Shown here piece after piece: positions 1 to 10,581 of a DNA stretch of 64,000 nucleotides (positions are counted from its first letter, which is position 1; the number at the start of each line of letters is the position of its first letter). The notes under the pieces were generated by a model, which saw only the letters and a program-made list of their open reading frames with translations, was not told the origin of the DNA and ran no database searches. Source of the stretch: Ceratothoa steindachneri (Eukaryota; Arthropoda; Malacostraca; Isopoda; Cymothoidae); NCBI GenBank assembly GCA_963969495.1, contig OZ018337.1:80214648-80278647 (forward strand), written 5' to 3'. The translations under genes and the position numbers were made by a program.

Positions 1-1
1 T

Positions 2-310
2 TGGCAACCGTTCGCTTTCTTCTCCAAAGCACTTATTCCTTCTCAACAGACGTACAGTACGTTTTCACACGAACTCCTCAGTATTTACCTCGCCCTCTGC
101 CATTTCCGCCAATACTTGGAAGGGTGTGAGTTTATTGTTTTTACCGACCATAAGTTGTTGGTTGGTGCGCTTGCCGCTAGTAGCACCTCTGCTGTGCATT
201 GTGCCGTTGATTCTTGTCATCTTGACTTCATCCTGCAGATGATAAACGATATTCGTTACGTTCCTGGTTCATCAAACGTCGTTCCGGACGCTCTCTCTTG
301 CATTTCATAG
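2..310 (+). pseudogene. Ty3/gypsy pol remnant: RNase H C-terminal part
   Basis: An open frame runs from the window edge to a stop at 308-310. It reads FFSKAL, YSTFSHELLSIYLA, then EFIVFTDHKLL and a terminal VPDALS. These match the order of the RNase H domain of Ty3/gypsy polyproteins, where the TDHK motif holds a catalytic Asp and the V-x-DALSR box closes the domain (here ALSC). The domain removes the RNA strand of the RNA/DNA hybrid during reverse transcription. The RT would lie upstream, outside the window. The integrase follows directly, so this is the 3' half of one element ending at the LTR near 1959. Confidence 0.85.
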
Positions 311-348
311 ATTTGGGGCACACAACTCTCCCACACTGCGCCCATCGA

Positions 349-1860
349 TCATGCGACAATAGCGCTCATCCAGGAACAAGATGAAGACACGCAAACACTG
401 CGTCACTCTTCTCAACTCGTCGTTCGCGATATCGACTGGCCGGACAGTCCTTCCAGGCGCATCCTGGTTGACTATTTATTGCCTGACTGTCCTTGTCCAC
501 TCATCCCTCTCGCTTACCATCGACACATTTTTGACCAAACTCACGGTCTCTCCCATCCTGGCATTCGAGCAAATCGCAAGCTCATTACACAACGCTATGT
601 GTGGCCAGGTATGAATGCCGACGTGACCAAATGGACCCGCACATGTTTGCCGTGCCAACGCGCATAGGTTCAACGCGAGACAAAGACCCCTCTGACTGCT
701 TTTCCTCTTCCGTCGGTACGTTTTAACGCCGTTCACATCGATCTTGTAGGCACTCTGCCATTTTCGCGTGGTTGCACATATCTTCTCAGCATGATCGACC
801 GTTTTACTCGTTGGCCAGAGGCAGTTGCTATCTCGGACATCAGAGCTTCCACTGTAACTCGAGCTTTCGTCTCAGTATGGGTTGCTCGTTTTGGTGTTGC
901 CTCACCGATCATGACTGATCGTGGTAGCTAATTTAAACCCCACCAATGGGATGCACCAATGTCAGTGCTTGGCTCTTTTCGTCTTTGTACCACTAGCTAT
1001 CATCCCCAAAGCAGCGCAAAAGTCGAACGGTTGCACAGGACTCTAAAGGCAAGCTTACACTCCACTGATCCCAACATCACTTGGGTGGATGAGCTACCCT
1101 TGATTCTCCTGGGTATTCGTGCATCCTTGAAAAAGGATTTGGCTTGCTCTGTGGCGGAACTTGTATATGGTATTCAGCTTTGTCTTCCTGGTCAATTTTT
1201 TTTTCTTCTGACCCTCCTCTACCATCTTATGTTCATCCTGCTACATTCGTACGTAATTTATTACGGACCATGACTGAAGATAAGCCAACCGCCCCAAGAG
1301 TGCCTGCTCATCAGAAACCTTTCGTGCCAAAGGAGATGGCAACATGTTGTCACTTTTTTGTCTATCGCGACTCAACTCGCTCTTCCTTGCAACCAGTCTA
1401 TGACGGACCCTTTCTCGTCGTCTCCAGGAAGCTGAAATTCTTTGTACCACAGTTTGGCACTAAGCATGATACTGTCTCCATCGATCGCCTGAAACCCGCC
1501 TTTATACAGGCCGTTCACCTTGAACAGCCACTGTCTTCTCCTCCCATTACGACTGTTAGTGATCCAGTGGTTTCTCATACTTTTCTTAAAACCGTCATGC
1601 AAACCATTCTCCAACACCTAATTTTCCTTCCCGATTGCTGCCGCTTCCCCTTTTGTTGCAGAAGCCCTCGTCAGCAGTGGAGAGCCAGTCTCATAACGGC
1701 CAGCCCCCGTCAGACGCCAGTTTGGGGGGAACAGAACGGATATCCATCGCTCCGCCTGCCCTCGCACACGACAGTTTTCACCGCAATTGATTGGCACTGC
1801 CAGTCAATTGTATCCCCATGATCGAAATCAGCCACATGATACCGTGACAAGTTATGGCCG
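349..1860 (+). pseudogene. Ty3/gypsy integrase (broken)
   Basis: The zinc-binding HHCC domain is at about 500-665 (HIFDQTHGLSHPGI, YVWPGM, CLPCQRA). The DDE core follows, with the first Asp in HIDLVG (about 735), the second in MTDRGS (about 912) and the Glu in SSAKVERLHRTLK (about 1010). The C-terminal part (VYDGPFLVVSR, DTVSIDRLKPA, about 1390-1500) resembles the post-core region of gypsy integrases. Breaks are a TAG at 665-667, a TAA at 928-930 and a frameshift near 1195, where the frame passes to the one ending at 1821. The neighbours are the RNase H upstream and a polypurine tract plus LTR downstream. Confidence 0.85.
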
Positions 1861-1940
1861 CGTTGTTAGGAGACCTCGTCGGTATCTGAATTAAAAATTT
1901 ATATTCCATGTTTAGAATTTTTTGGATGAGCGAGTAACTC

Positions 1941-1968
1941 TCTTGGAGGGGGAGTATTTGTAACAGCT

Positions 1969-1972
<4 letters not shown>
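1941..1972 (+). promoter_or_regulatory. Polypurine tract and start of 3' LTR
   Basis: A purine run GGAGGGGGAG (about 1945-1954) is followed by TGTAACAGCTAC, which begins at 1959. This is the usual plus-strand priming site and the TG start of an LTR. It lies just past the integrase, as expected for the gypsy element at 2-1860. The LTR is soon interrupted by a (TA)n tract, and its 3' end could not be located. Confidence 0.6.

Positions 1973-2025
<53 letters not shown>
1973..2025. repeat. (TA)n microsatellite
   Basis: About 26 TA units sit 14 bases inside the putative LTR that begins at 1959. Confidence 0.97.
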
Positions 2026-2027
<2 letters not shown>

Positions 2028-2805
2028 TTTATATCATTTTTTTAAATATATATTTGTAAAAAGTCTTCAAAAACAATTGGCATCATTTTTGACAACATTT
2101 ACACGCACGTACCAACGCTTCCAAATATTCCACATGGAAGACAAAACTTTCACTTGTTCTCTCGCCAGCTCCAAAGCAAGGTCATTTGAATTCTTTCTCC
2201 ATTTCATCCTTAAGTTTTACAAACAAAAACACTGCCTAATTCCGTATATTTCCTTTCCAGACTCTCATATATTTCCCCTTTTAACCATCGTGATTTTAAT
2301 TACATTTTAATTACATTTCAATTAGTTAAAAATACATTTTAATGCATTTCAATTAGTTACAAATACATATTTATTACATTTAATTATTTACCATTACCTA
2401 TCTACCTTACACCAAGTTTAGTCACGACAAAAAATAAGTGTTAAACTCATGTTCATTTTGTATAATTAAATTCAAATTCAGCCAATCTAATTTCAAATAT
2501 GTTCCACTCTTGTTAATCTATAATAATATATATTTTGTTGTATCCTCGTTGTATTTCATCTATTCCTTAACGATTTCGTGTCCAATCATTAAGCCTAACT
2601 TCGCCATAAGCTTAGCCGCTCGAGCCTTTATTACGAGTCAATAACTCTCCTCAAAACTTATAGATACAGGTTTGTTGTGAAGTATCTATCTAGGTTCATA
2701 CCACGATGGCTCTATATCTATAGGCCCCATACAAAATCTATTAATCAATTGCTAACATAAGAATATCTCAAAACCTTAAGACTAAGAAAACAAAATTAAG
2801 GGACA
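2026..2805. other. AT-rich stretch without a recognisable gene
   Basis: This stretch contains short repeats of the type TACATTTTAATTA (about 2300-2380) and no frame with a recognisable domain. Part of it is probably the decayed LTR of the element on the left and of the minus-strand gypsy on the right, but no LTR pair could be aligned. Confidence 0.5.
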
Positions 2806-2809
2806 CTTA

Positions 2810-3540
2810 AGCAACATAGTCTTATACATCCAAAGAGGGCATTCCCTTACTCTCTGGAGATATCGCGCGTTCACCACTGTTTGCATCGTCCCCTTCTTCA
2901 ACATCATCATCTTGTGGTGGCTCTTCTTCACTTTCCTCTGCATCTTCGGCAGGACGTATGATCCTTCGTACTCCAAACTCCTCTCCTTCCATCTGATTTC
3001 TTGTTATGCCTCTGTATGGATGGACTGCTTTAAACATATCAAGAACATGTCTTGGTATACCATCTATTGGCACATTGTTCTCAGAGTTAATTCCTGTAAC
3101 TACTCCTTTTCGCCAATGATATTTACAACGATCATGCGGCAGGTTCACCAAAACTTACTCTCCCAGTCTAACAGACGAAACCTCTCCTTCCCCAACCTTA
3201 GGTGGCACTGCTTCAGGGTGTCTCCAATTGTATCGAAATACCGACTCCTGGGGCACTGATTGTTCATCTTGCCCAGACTTAGGAGACGTGTTATACCAAA
3301 AGACGGCCTCTAACAGGTTAATACCACTTCGTTCTGCCATCACCTTAATTGTTCTATGATCCCTCTCTACTATCCCATTGCCGCCTGGTCGATATACTGC
3401 TCAGAAAAAACGGCGACATTCCACTTGCCGATAAGCCTTTCCAGTGACTCTGACCGGAAAACCGTAGCATTGTCCATCAAAAGCTCGTCTACTGGACCCC
3501 TCTCTAAAAACAAGTTATTCACTACTGAAGTTATATACTC
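2810..3540 (-). pseudogene. Ty3/gypsy integrase (minus strand)
   Basis: Read leftwards, the frame gives NNLFLERGPVDELLMDNATVF (second catalytic Asp of the DDE core, about 3450), VYRPGGNGIVERDHRTIK (catalytic Glu, about 3385) and FWYNTSPKSGQ. After a shift near 3153 it continues NLPHDRCKYHWRKGVVTG and VPIDGIPRHVLDM, typical of the C-terminal region of one gypsy integrase clade. The first Asp and the zinc finger are absent because the frame joins gag at about 3540. The C-terminal tail is acidic (EESEEE, DDDVEEGDD). Confidence 0.8.
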
Positions 3541-3995
3541 AGCAGGTATGACATTTTTGCAATGTTATCTGCCTGCTTAAGTTCCATACCTATGTGGTCG
3601 GGAAACCCATTCACAAAGGTCAGCCTTACAGTGTGATCAAGCTTATCCCCGGTAAACCCTGCCAGGCTAGCCAATCTCCTTATCTCATTAGCATAAACAT
3701 CCCCTTGTTCACCAGTCCACTTGTTCACTATTTCCCATAAGCCACAAACGGCCCATCAGTAAATGCTTCATTCAGCCTGGTCTCAATTTATCGATGTCTG
3801 CTTGCTCACTTTCTTTCATCTCTAGATATATTGCTAAGGCAGCACCTTCCAAATATAATGGCATGAATCTTGCTAGGCCCGTTATATTTTGCAGCTTGGC
3901 CACCAACTTTACTTTCTTCAACCCCCCATCACGTCACCCTCTCCAGTGAATGGCTTTATCACATCCGACGACACTTTGAACTTCCCTTCCATTGT
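3541..3995 (-). pseudogene. Ty3/gypsy gag-like fragment (minus strand)
   Basis: Read leftwards from about 3990 the frames give KFKVSSDVIKPFTGEGDV, ARFMPLYLEGAALAIYLEM, RLNEAFTDGPFVAYGK and then VDxYANEIRRLASLAGFTG and VNGFPDHIGMELKQ. This is the capsid-like N-terminal gag core found in several invertebrate gypsy elements. A frameshift lies near 3730. The gag runs directly into the integrase core, so protease, RT and RNase H are missing. Confidence 0.7.
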
Positions 3996-4409
3996 TAGGG
4001 ACCGGATAGCTTGTAGCCAGATCATACAGAGGAGTACTACAGAGGAGAAACCGTCTTACTTACTCGAGATGCAACGTGGAAGACAATCGAAGGCGTCAAC
4101 GTAAATAAACCTTTTCCAAACAATAACTATTGACCGGCGCCGGTAAACCTCAATCCTCACTGCTTCCCAACACTTTAATCAACCTTGGAGAAAATCAGGA
4201 CCACCTAGCCAACCTCAGGATCTGTCACAACGATATGACCTCATAACCAACGCATTTTTGCCAACTACTCGCGAACCGGTGTAGTTTTCCCTTTCTCAGT
4301 TCGGCTAGACAGCTTATTCCAGCACTGCTATACCGCAACATTCTTTGGTGTGCTTTCCTATAACTACAGAAAGTCACCTGTGAAGAATAATGTGCTTTAA
4401 GATTACGTT
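3996..4409. other. Region between gypsy gag and hAT, no gene seen
   Basis: This probably holds the leader or LTR of the minus-strand gypsy element, since it lies upstream of its gag. No LTR boundary, primer-binding site or coding domain could be supported. Confidence 0.4.
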
Positions 4410-5310
4410 AAACAGGAACACGGAAAAACAATACATCTATTGTTTGATTCTAAAACTAGGTGGAACAGTCTTTTAGACATATTTGAACGCTTTATGAAAA
4501 TGAGATCACCCGTGTCGAAAGCTCTCATTGATGTCACTGAAGATAAGGATAATTTTAACCTTGATAAACATGAAGTTGATGTAATTCGTGACATCGTGGC
4601 ATCGCTAGAACCATTAAAATTTGCTGTTGAGAAGCTAAGGAAAAGAGACTCGAATTTAATTTCATCAGAATATATTATTTCTTTTGTCTTGAAAAAACAA
4701 AAACAACTGAACACTGCTTTAAAAAAAACGTGAATACTTCATTAAACGCATAACAGAGGGAAGAAATGAGAAATTGACGGGTCTCTTACATTACCTCACT
4801 TGTGTAAAAAATTATAAAAGGTTAACAAGTGATAGCAGTTTGCCAGCCTTACCTAATAAGGCAATCATAATTTTATCAGCACAACGAAGGTTTCATCGCT
4901 TTTTCTGCTAGTTCTCTTTCTCTCGAAGTAGATTAACTTGATTATGTACAAGAAAGATCAAATGTCCCTGTACCGAATGCAATGACTTTAGCTGACAAGC
5001 TAGATGAATTTCTTAAAGCATCCGAGGCAGAAAGTAAGATACAACCCCCCCCCCCCCCTATAAGCAGCAAAACAAGTGATGCAGAACAGTTTAAAAATTA
5101 ATTAGCGAGTTTCGAAGTAACAGGGTAAAGACTCTTGCTCTTCTTTTGATTGCTTTAAATACCATGCCACTCACCTCAATAGAGTGCGAAAGAGCGTTCT
5201 CAACAGCAGGACTTTTTCTGAGTAAATTGAGAACGAGCTTGAGTGATCAAAGTGTTGACTATTTTTGCTTTTTGAAATTTAATTTTAATAATAATTTCTT
5301 ATTCTTATAT
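4410..5310 (+). pseudogene. hAT-family transposase, C-terminal half
   Basis: The frame starting near 4410 reads LLFDSKTRWNSLLDIFERF, a hallmark of the hAT catalytic region (TRWNS), then SLEPLKFAVEKL. After indels it gives a dimerisation domain at 5140-5275 (MPLTSIECERAFSTAGLFLSKLRTSLSD). The conserved S-ERxFSxAG core is intact. Stops and frameshifts occur between 4734 and 5140, including a poly-C run at about 5046-5058. The N-terminal BED finger and the first catalytic residues are not present. No terminal inverted repeats were identified. Confidence 0.85.
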
Positions 5311-5430
5311 ATTTTAATTTTAAAATTAAATTGTTGATCTTATCCCGGAATTTCGCGGGATCCCTGGAAGAGGGTATATTTTTCCCGGAATCCCACGTGA
5401 AGCAAAAATCCGAGGAAATGAGAAGCCCTA

Positions 5431-5646
5431 ATGATATAGAGACGAAAAAGAAGATCGTCATCCTTTAAATTTGTGGCCATTTTTATTAATAAATTTGGTT
5501 ACCCTTTGCCTTTAGAGTTTGTATTTTGATGTATTTATTACACATACCTCTAAACACATACTCGAAAAGCAAAAGGTAACCAAATTATTTAAAAAATTGT
5601 AACAAATTTAAAGAACGATGATCTTCCCTTTCGTCTCTATACCATT
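5431..5646. mobile_element. Palindromic MITE with arms of about 90 bp
   Basis: The left arm (5431-5525) contains ATGATATAGAGACGAAAAAG, TTTAAATTTGT and TTTGGTTACC. The right arm (about 5555-5646), read on the other strand, contains GGTATAGAGACGAAAGGG, TTTAAATTTGT and TTTGGTTACCTTTTGC in the same order. The arms are roughly 80% alike over about 90 bp around a short centre. This is a foldback or MITE structure with no coding capacity, and no TSD was certain. Confidence 0.8.
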
Positions 5647-5879
5647 CATATTGTTGTATCTTTCTTAACCGGGATTCTGAAAGCGAAACACAAAATTGGC
5701 AACGTTGGCATTCTCATAAATAGAAGAATGGCATCAATATTATGTTAAAATTATCAATTTCATATTGGTAATAATAACTGCTATTTATTTAGGAAAATTT
5801 GTTGTGTGTCATAAGAACAGTTTTTAATAATAGGTAACAAGGAGTAACAAGAAAAAATAGTACCCTAGAAGACCTTACA

Positions 5880-6920
5880 GTCCATTCAATGAAGGAACCT
5901 TTGGACTAGCTGTCAAGCGGGCACATTTTCGCTCATTTGCCTTACGTCCTTCCTAAACGGCCACTTTTCAAGACTTTGTCTAGTCTTGTCTTAAACTGGT
6001 CAACAGAATTGCTGTTGACGACATCCATCGGAAGTGCGTTCCAGCTACCCCAGGTACTTTACGTGAATAATTTTCCACACAGATCGTGGTTGTAACGCTC
6101 AGCTCAAGTTTAGAGCCGTGATTTCTTGTTCTGCTCTCATTAAGGCTGAAAATATCCCTGTAGTTAACATTGTTGAACCCTCGAAGTATTTTGAAAATTC
6201 GATGAACTAACCACGCAGTCTACGGGTTTCCAATGAGAACGGATCTAATTCCCTTAATCTATCTTCAAAACTTTTATGTCTGATAGAGGGAATCAGTTTG
6301 GTTGCCCTGGCTTGCATGCGTTCCAATCTCGCGATGTCCTTTCGAAATGAAGGACTCCAAAATTGTCGGTCGGACAAGTGAATTGTACAAACAGAGTACT
6401 ATTTCCTTGATTCGATATCCAAACTGTCGCTTTATATAACCTAGCATCCTTTGGGTTTTCTTCCCCGCTTCAATACACTGCCTCGAGAACTTGAGGTCAC
6501 TAGTTATAGTTACACCCAAGTCCTTCTCAGTGTCGGTAGATTCAAGAGCAGTGCCCTTAAGGATATAATGAGATTGGGGGTTTCGGTGGCCGATATGCAT
6601 CACTTTGCATTTGTTCACGTTAAAAGGCATTTTCCACGTGTCCGACGACTACTCCTTAATCTTCCGAAGATCATCTTGAAGGTGGGCAGTATTTCCATCC
6701 TTTGCAACGTTCATACCAAACTTGGCATCGTCGGCAAATTTAGAAATCTTGGCAACCATGTCACCGTCCATGTCGTTGACGTAGATGATGAATAAAAGTG
6801 GTGCCAGGACAGAACCTTGAGGTATCCCGCTAGTAACGGGCACCCACTCAGAAGCTTGTCCATTCACCACCACCCGTCGCCGTCTGCCACTTAGCCACTT
6901 CTCTATAACCATTTAGCCAG
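5880..6920 (-). pseudogene. CR1/L2-like LINE reverse transcriptase, 3' half
   Basis: Read leftwards from 6912 the frame gives EKWLSGRRRRVVVNGQ, then SGIPQGSVLAPLLFIIYVND and FADD, the palm motifs of non-LTR RTs with the catalytic Asp pair intact. Past a shift near 6630 it continues NVNKCKVMHIG, EKDLGVTITSDLKFSRQC and LGYIKRQFGYR, then LERMQARATKLIPS and a tail ending in STAILLTSL. This order is typical of CR1/L2-type elements. The endonuclease and N-terminal RT are missing, a common 5' truncation. Its 3' end lies near 5880. Confidence 0.85.
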
Positions 6921-7001
6921 TTCTCTATGGTATTCAAATCTGAATCAGGTGATGGCACTTTGCTATACATGTTATAAAAACAATTAATAGTAGTTTGTAG
7001 C

Positions 7002-7260
7002 TCTCGCTAGCCCACTGGATTAAGCTTTGGGTTTCTAATGTCGGGATAGCTTTGATTCTAGCGAAGGCGGACACAAAGTTTAGCGCGCGTGAAGGACTGG
7101 CCGCCTATTGGTGGGTTCGTTGTGAGTCCCTAAACACGTTATCAAGGAGATAGCCAATCATAACACCGCTTTCTTTTCTTGTGCCGTCTTGACAGCACAA
7201 ACACACCTACTCTTCTCCTTCTGGGAACCTGCCGATTGATTACTTATATCAACTCCCTTG
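7002..7260 (+). mobile_element. tRNA-related SINE, plus-strand copy
   Basis: The head reads CGCTAGCCCACTGGATTAAG (A-box-like), GGGTTTCTAATG (anticodon-loop-like) and GCTTTGATTCTAGCG (B-box-like) over about 72 bases. The body (GGCCGCCTATTGG, GCCAATCATAACACCGC) matches the reverse complement of the copy at 7430-7712 in the same order. The head is eroded compared with the minus copy. A SINE of this layout would be transcribed by RNA polymerase III from the head. Confidence 0.65.
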
Positions 7261-7429
7261 ACGTGGAAAGGATTCCCTTCCTCTCTGAGCCACAAATGGT
7301 TACTAATCGCTGGTTGGTGTAGAAACAATACTACCAGACACTTTCCCCCACTATGACCGGGACTAGTGATTGCCATTGTTTTTATGATAATTTCATTAGG
7401 GGGAGATCTTAAATTAATGGTTAACATCA

Positions 7430-7712
7430 AGGCATGTAGGCTGCTTGTTCTACGTCAAGTTCCTAGACGGAGGAGGAAGTGTGTTGTACTGTGAGGCTGG
7501 GCCAAAGAAAGCGATGTTGTGATTGGTTATGTTGGAGATGAGTTGTGTAGCAGCTACCTACTCCCGCCGGGACAGACACAGCGCGTCCAGCAATAGGCGG
7601 ACAGTCTTTCAATGAGGTTCAGGTTTTGTATCTGGTTTCGCCGGTAATCGAACCCGGTACACAGAGTTTAGAAAACCAACGCCTTCTCCACTAGGCTAAC
7701 GATATCCACGCA
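7430..7712 (-). mobile_element. tRNA-related SINE, minus-strand copy
   Basis: Read leftwards from about 7712 it begins CGTTAGCCTAGTGGAGAAGG (good A box), then GGTTTTCTAAACTC (anticodon-loop-like, compatible with TCT) and CCGGGTTCGATTACCGGC (near-perfect B box). The body then has GTCCGCCTATTGCTGGAC and ACCAATCACAACATCGC. The acceptor stem does not pair, so this is not a functional tRNA gene. It faces the plus-strand copy at 7002-7260, with tails toward each other. Confidence 0.75.
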
Positions 7713-7788
7713 GATCAAATGCTCCAGGAACCAAGGCATGTTCAAGGAGCTGCGATGCCCGTATCACAAGGAACAGCAGGGCCCCCAC

Positions 7789-7918
<130 letters not shown>

Positions 7919-8101
7919 TATCTCACCCCCACCCCTCCTTTTCCTTTGCAGAGAGGGAAAAAGGTATCTGAGGAATTTAAAAGAACTGCTAGTATGGCTG
8001 GGAGAACTCAACTGACACAAGGTCTGCTGACCCAAAAGTCGCGTGCTCTCACTTATTTGATTTATGACCTTACAACCTTCAAAACTTTCAATTAATCGCG
8101 G

Positions 8102-8341
8102 ATTAACCTTGGGAGGACCTTGGCCATTCTATAATTCGAAAGTGAATATAAAACAACATAAAGGTTCCAAATTTCGTTAGAATCGGCTGAATAGTTTTGA
8201 TGTTATTGCCAAAACAAAATAATTCCCAGGCTAATCTCGGGAGGACTTTGGCAATTCTATAATTAGAAAGAGAATGTAAAAAAAACCCATAAGGGTTGCA
8301 AATTTCGTTAGAATCAGCCGAATAGTTGCAATGTTATTAGA
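8102..8341 (+). repeat. Direct duplication, unit about 110 bp, period about 130
   Basis: The units at 8102-8210 and 8231-8341 share GGGAGGAC, TTCTATAATT, AAATTTCGTTAGAATC and GAATAGTT in the same order. The period is about 130 bases. The second unit ends right at the TSD of the LTR element that starts at 8338. The origin is unknown; the shared AAATTTCGTTAGAATC-type box resembles 3' regions of retroelements. Confidence 0.8.
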
Positions 8342-8466
8342 TAGAGATGATTTAACTACTATTACCTATGTGATTTGACTAATGGTTTGTACCCCCACAG
8401 GTGTCGGTCGACCATCATCCTTTTGAGTGCTGAATACACGATAAAGGAGAGTATTGACTTTTATTT

Positions 8467-10114
8467 ATGACGGAAATTTGTAACAGACGGCTATTAAATT
8501 TAAAAGAAAAAACTTTAGCATACAAATTCACATTGATACATATTCCAGGTACTAAAAACCAAGGATCAGATGCAGCATCAAGATATCCTGTTCATAACTC
8601 TAACAGCAACAACTTACTAACTGAAAATAGTAATGATAAATATCAAGACATCGATATTGCGGAGGATGGTGCTTTATCTGCATCAGCCTCCAATACACTC
8701 TATGCCATCACAGATATCGTAAGTTGGGACATGGTGAGAGAAGCCACAGCTTCTAACGAAACCCTCAGTTATCGAGGTAGGATTTCCAGAAATACTTATC
8801 TCGCTACGCCTAAGCATACTTGACACTCTACATGCAGCTCATCAGGGTGTTAGTGCCATGAGCGCACGAGCTACTGACTCAGTCTATTGGCCAAATATCA
8901 CTACTGATTTCACAAGAATCAGGGAAGAATGCAGCCATTGCCATCGCATAGCCTAATCCAATCCTATGCAGCCTCCTTCTGACATAACCCCACCTGAATA
9001 CCCATTCGAAAAGAATTGCAGCGATTATTTTACTTATAACAACTGCAATTATGTTGTTATTGTCGATAGATATTCAAATTGGCCCATGGTATTCAAATCT
9101 GAATCAGCACCGCTAGGCCTGGTGAAGCGCTTGCGCGAAACATTCGTAACTTTTGGAGTACCAGAGGAATTAACATCAGACGGTGGACCACAGTTCACAT
9201 CTGGTAAAATAAAAGAATTTCTGAAGTCATGGGGGGTAAACCACAAAATAACATCAGTGGCAAACTCACATGCTAATTGCAGAGCTGAACTGGCTGTTAA
9301 AACTGCAAAGCGAATGTTAATGAGTAATACTAGCCCCACAGGCTCTATCGATATAGACAAATTCCAAAGAGCAATGCTCATATACAGAAACACCATTGAT
9401 CCTGAATCCAAGGCTTCTCTTGCATTAATCATATTTGGTCGACCAATAAGAAACTCAATCCCAATACCCTTGTTTTGATACTTCCCCCACACTACATGCC
9501 GAGAAACCATGGCAAATCGCGAAAAGGCACTAGCTAAGCGTCATTCAAGGGAACATGAAAATTGGCTTGAACATACACGCTCGCTGTCCCCCTTGCGTGT
9601 TGGAGATCATGTTTATCTATAAAATTTGGTAGGAAATAACCCAAAGAGGTGGGAACGCACCGGTATGATTATAGAAGTTCGACAGTTTCATCAATATGTT
9701 GTCAAAATAGATGGTTCCGGAAGAGTAACCTTGAGAAATAGACAACATCTAAGGAAATTCACCCCATTCAATAGGATACCAAGAGAGGAAATAATAAGCC
9801 ATTCGATGCCTTATGAATCCAAGCCTCCTAACTCGCCAAACTTGGCGGTGCCACCCACACCCTCATTGACTGCTGATTACCTTTCAGGACCGAATCCGAC
9901 TGAAGACGATTCAAATTCATCAATACCCCCTTCCCCCGATAACCAATCGCTAACACTTATTCCACAACCAGTCAAGGAGAAAATCCCGAGAGCACTTGAA
10001 CGTCTCCTTCCTCACAATGAGGCTGGAACCACTGAATCCCTACCTCATCGTAGAACACGGAATCGTTCCCCAATAATTAATTCTTACATTTATAGGAATT
10101 TATACCATATGTAA
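8467..10114 (+). pseudogene. Ty3/gypsy pol remnant: RNase H tail and integrase
   Basis: The frame opens with RRLLNLKEKTLAYKFTLIHI and GSDAASRYP, the end of RNase H. After a shift near 8770 the integrase zinc domain reads LHAAHQGVSAM, VYWPNI and CSHCHRIA. The core (8966-9478) holds CSDYF (first Asp), ELTSDGGPQF (second Asp) and HANCRAELAVKTAKR (the Glu). A stop follows at 9476-9478. A last frame (9626-10114) reads RWERTGMIIEVRQFHQYVVK and RNRQHLRKF, the C-terminal GPY/F-like module, and then a Pro/Ser-rich tail. All three catalytic residues are still visible, but stops at 8954-8956 and 9476 break the protein. Confidence 0.85.
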
Positions 10115-10240
10115 CATTAACATTTGCTTATTTATTATATTCATGTTGCGCTTAAACCTTATTTTTTTGCTTAAAGGATGATAACATAGTCTTATCAGTT
10201 TTATATGTACCCATTAAAACTCAACCCTGGGAGAGGGAGA

Positions 10241-10576
10241 TAGATAGATATGATTTAACTACCATTACCTATGTGGTTTGACTAATGTCGGTCGACCATC
10301 ATCCTTTTTCACTTCATTCATTACATAATTCATTACTTAATTGAGTATACACAAATTATTTCTTTACCTGTATACAGTTTAGTTTTTTGATTATCTATTG
10401 ATGAATTATATTATGCATAAATAACTTTGTATAGGCTTTATTATGTATTCAAATGTATTGAGTTCGAATGTATTGCGTCACTTGTTATTGCATTCATGTT
10501 TGTGAAAAAGGATTTTATATCCATCATCCTTTTAAGTGCTGAATAAACGATAAAGGAGAGTATTGACTTTTATTTA
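10241..10576 (+). repeat. 3' LTR (336 bp) of the 8338-10576 element
   Basis: It starts right after the polypurine tract and ends at the TSD. It contains two copies of CCATCATCCTTTT (10296-10308 and 10521-10533), 225 bases apart. The 5' LTR has only one copy and lacks everything between them. Confidence 0.8.
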
Positions 10577-10581
10577 GTTAT

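Larger units (their letters stand above)
8338..10576 (+). mobile_element. Internally deleted Ty3/gypsy LTR element with TSD GTTAT
   Basis: A shortened 5' LTR (8338-8467, TAGATAGAGATGATTTAAC to GACTTTTATTTA) and a 3' LTR (10241-10576, TAGATAGATATGATTTAAC to GACTTTTATTTA) frame a pol remnant. Five-base duplications GTTAT flank both outer ends (8333-8337 and 10577-10581). A polypurine tract GGGAGAGGGAGA (10229-10240) abuts the 3' LTR. Leader, gag, protease, RT and most of RNase H are missing, because the 5' LTR runs straight into the end of RNase H. The LTR ends do not follow the usual TG...CA rule, but TSD, PPT and LTR pair agree. Confidence 0.8.

Noticed and set aside
7640..7712. Functional tRNA gene on the minus strand
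   Set aside because: A and B boxes are good but acceptor and anticodon stems do not pair; it is a SINE head.
9049..9510. 153-residue minus-strand frame
   Set aside because: Antisense shadow of the gypsy integrase core.
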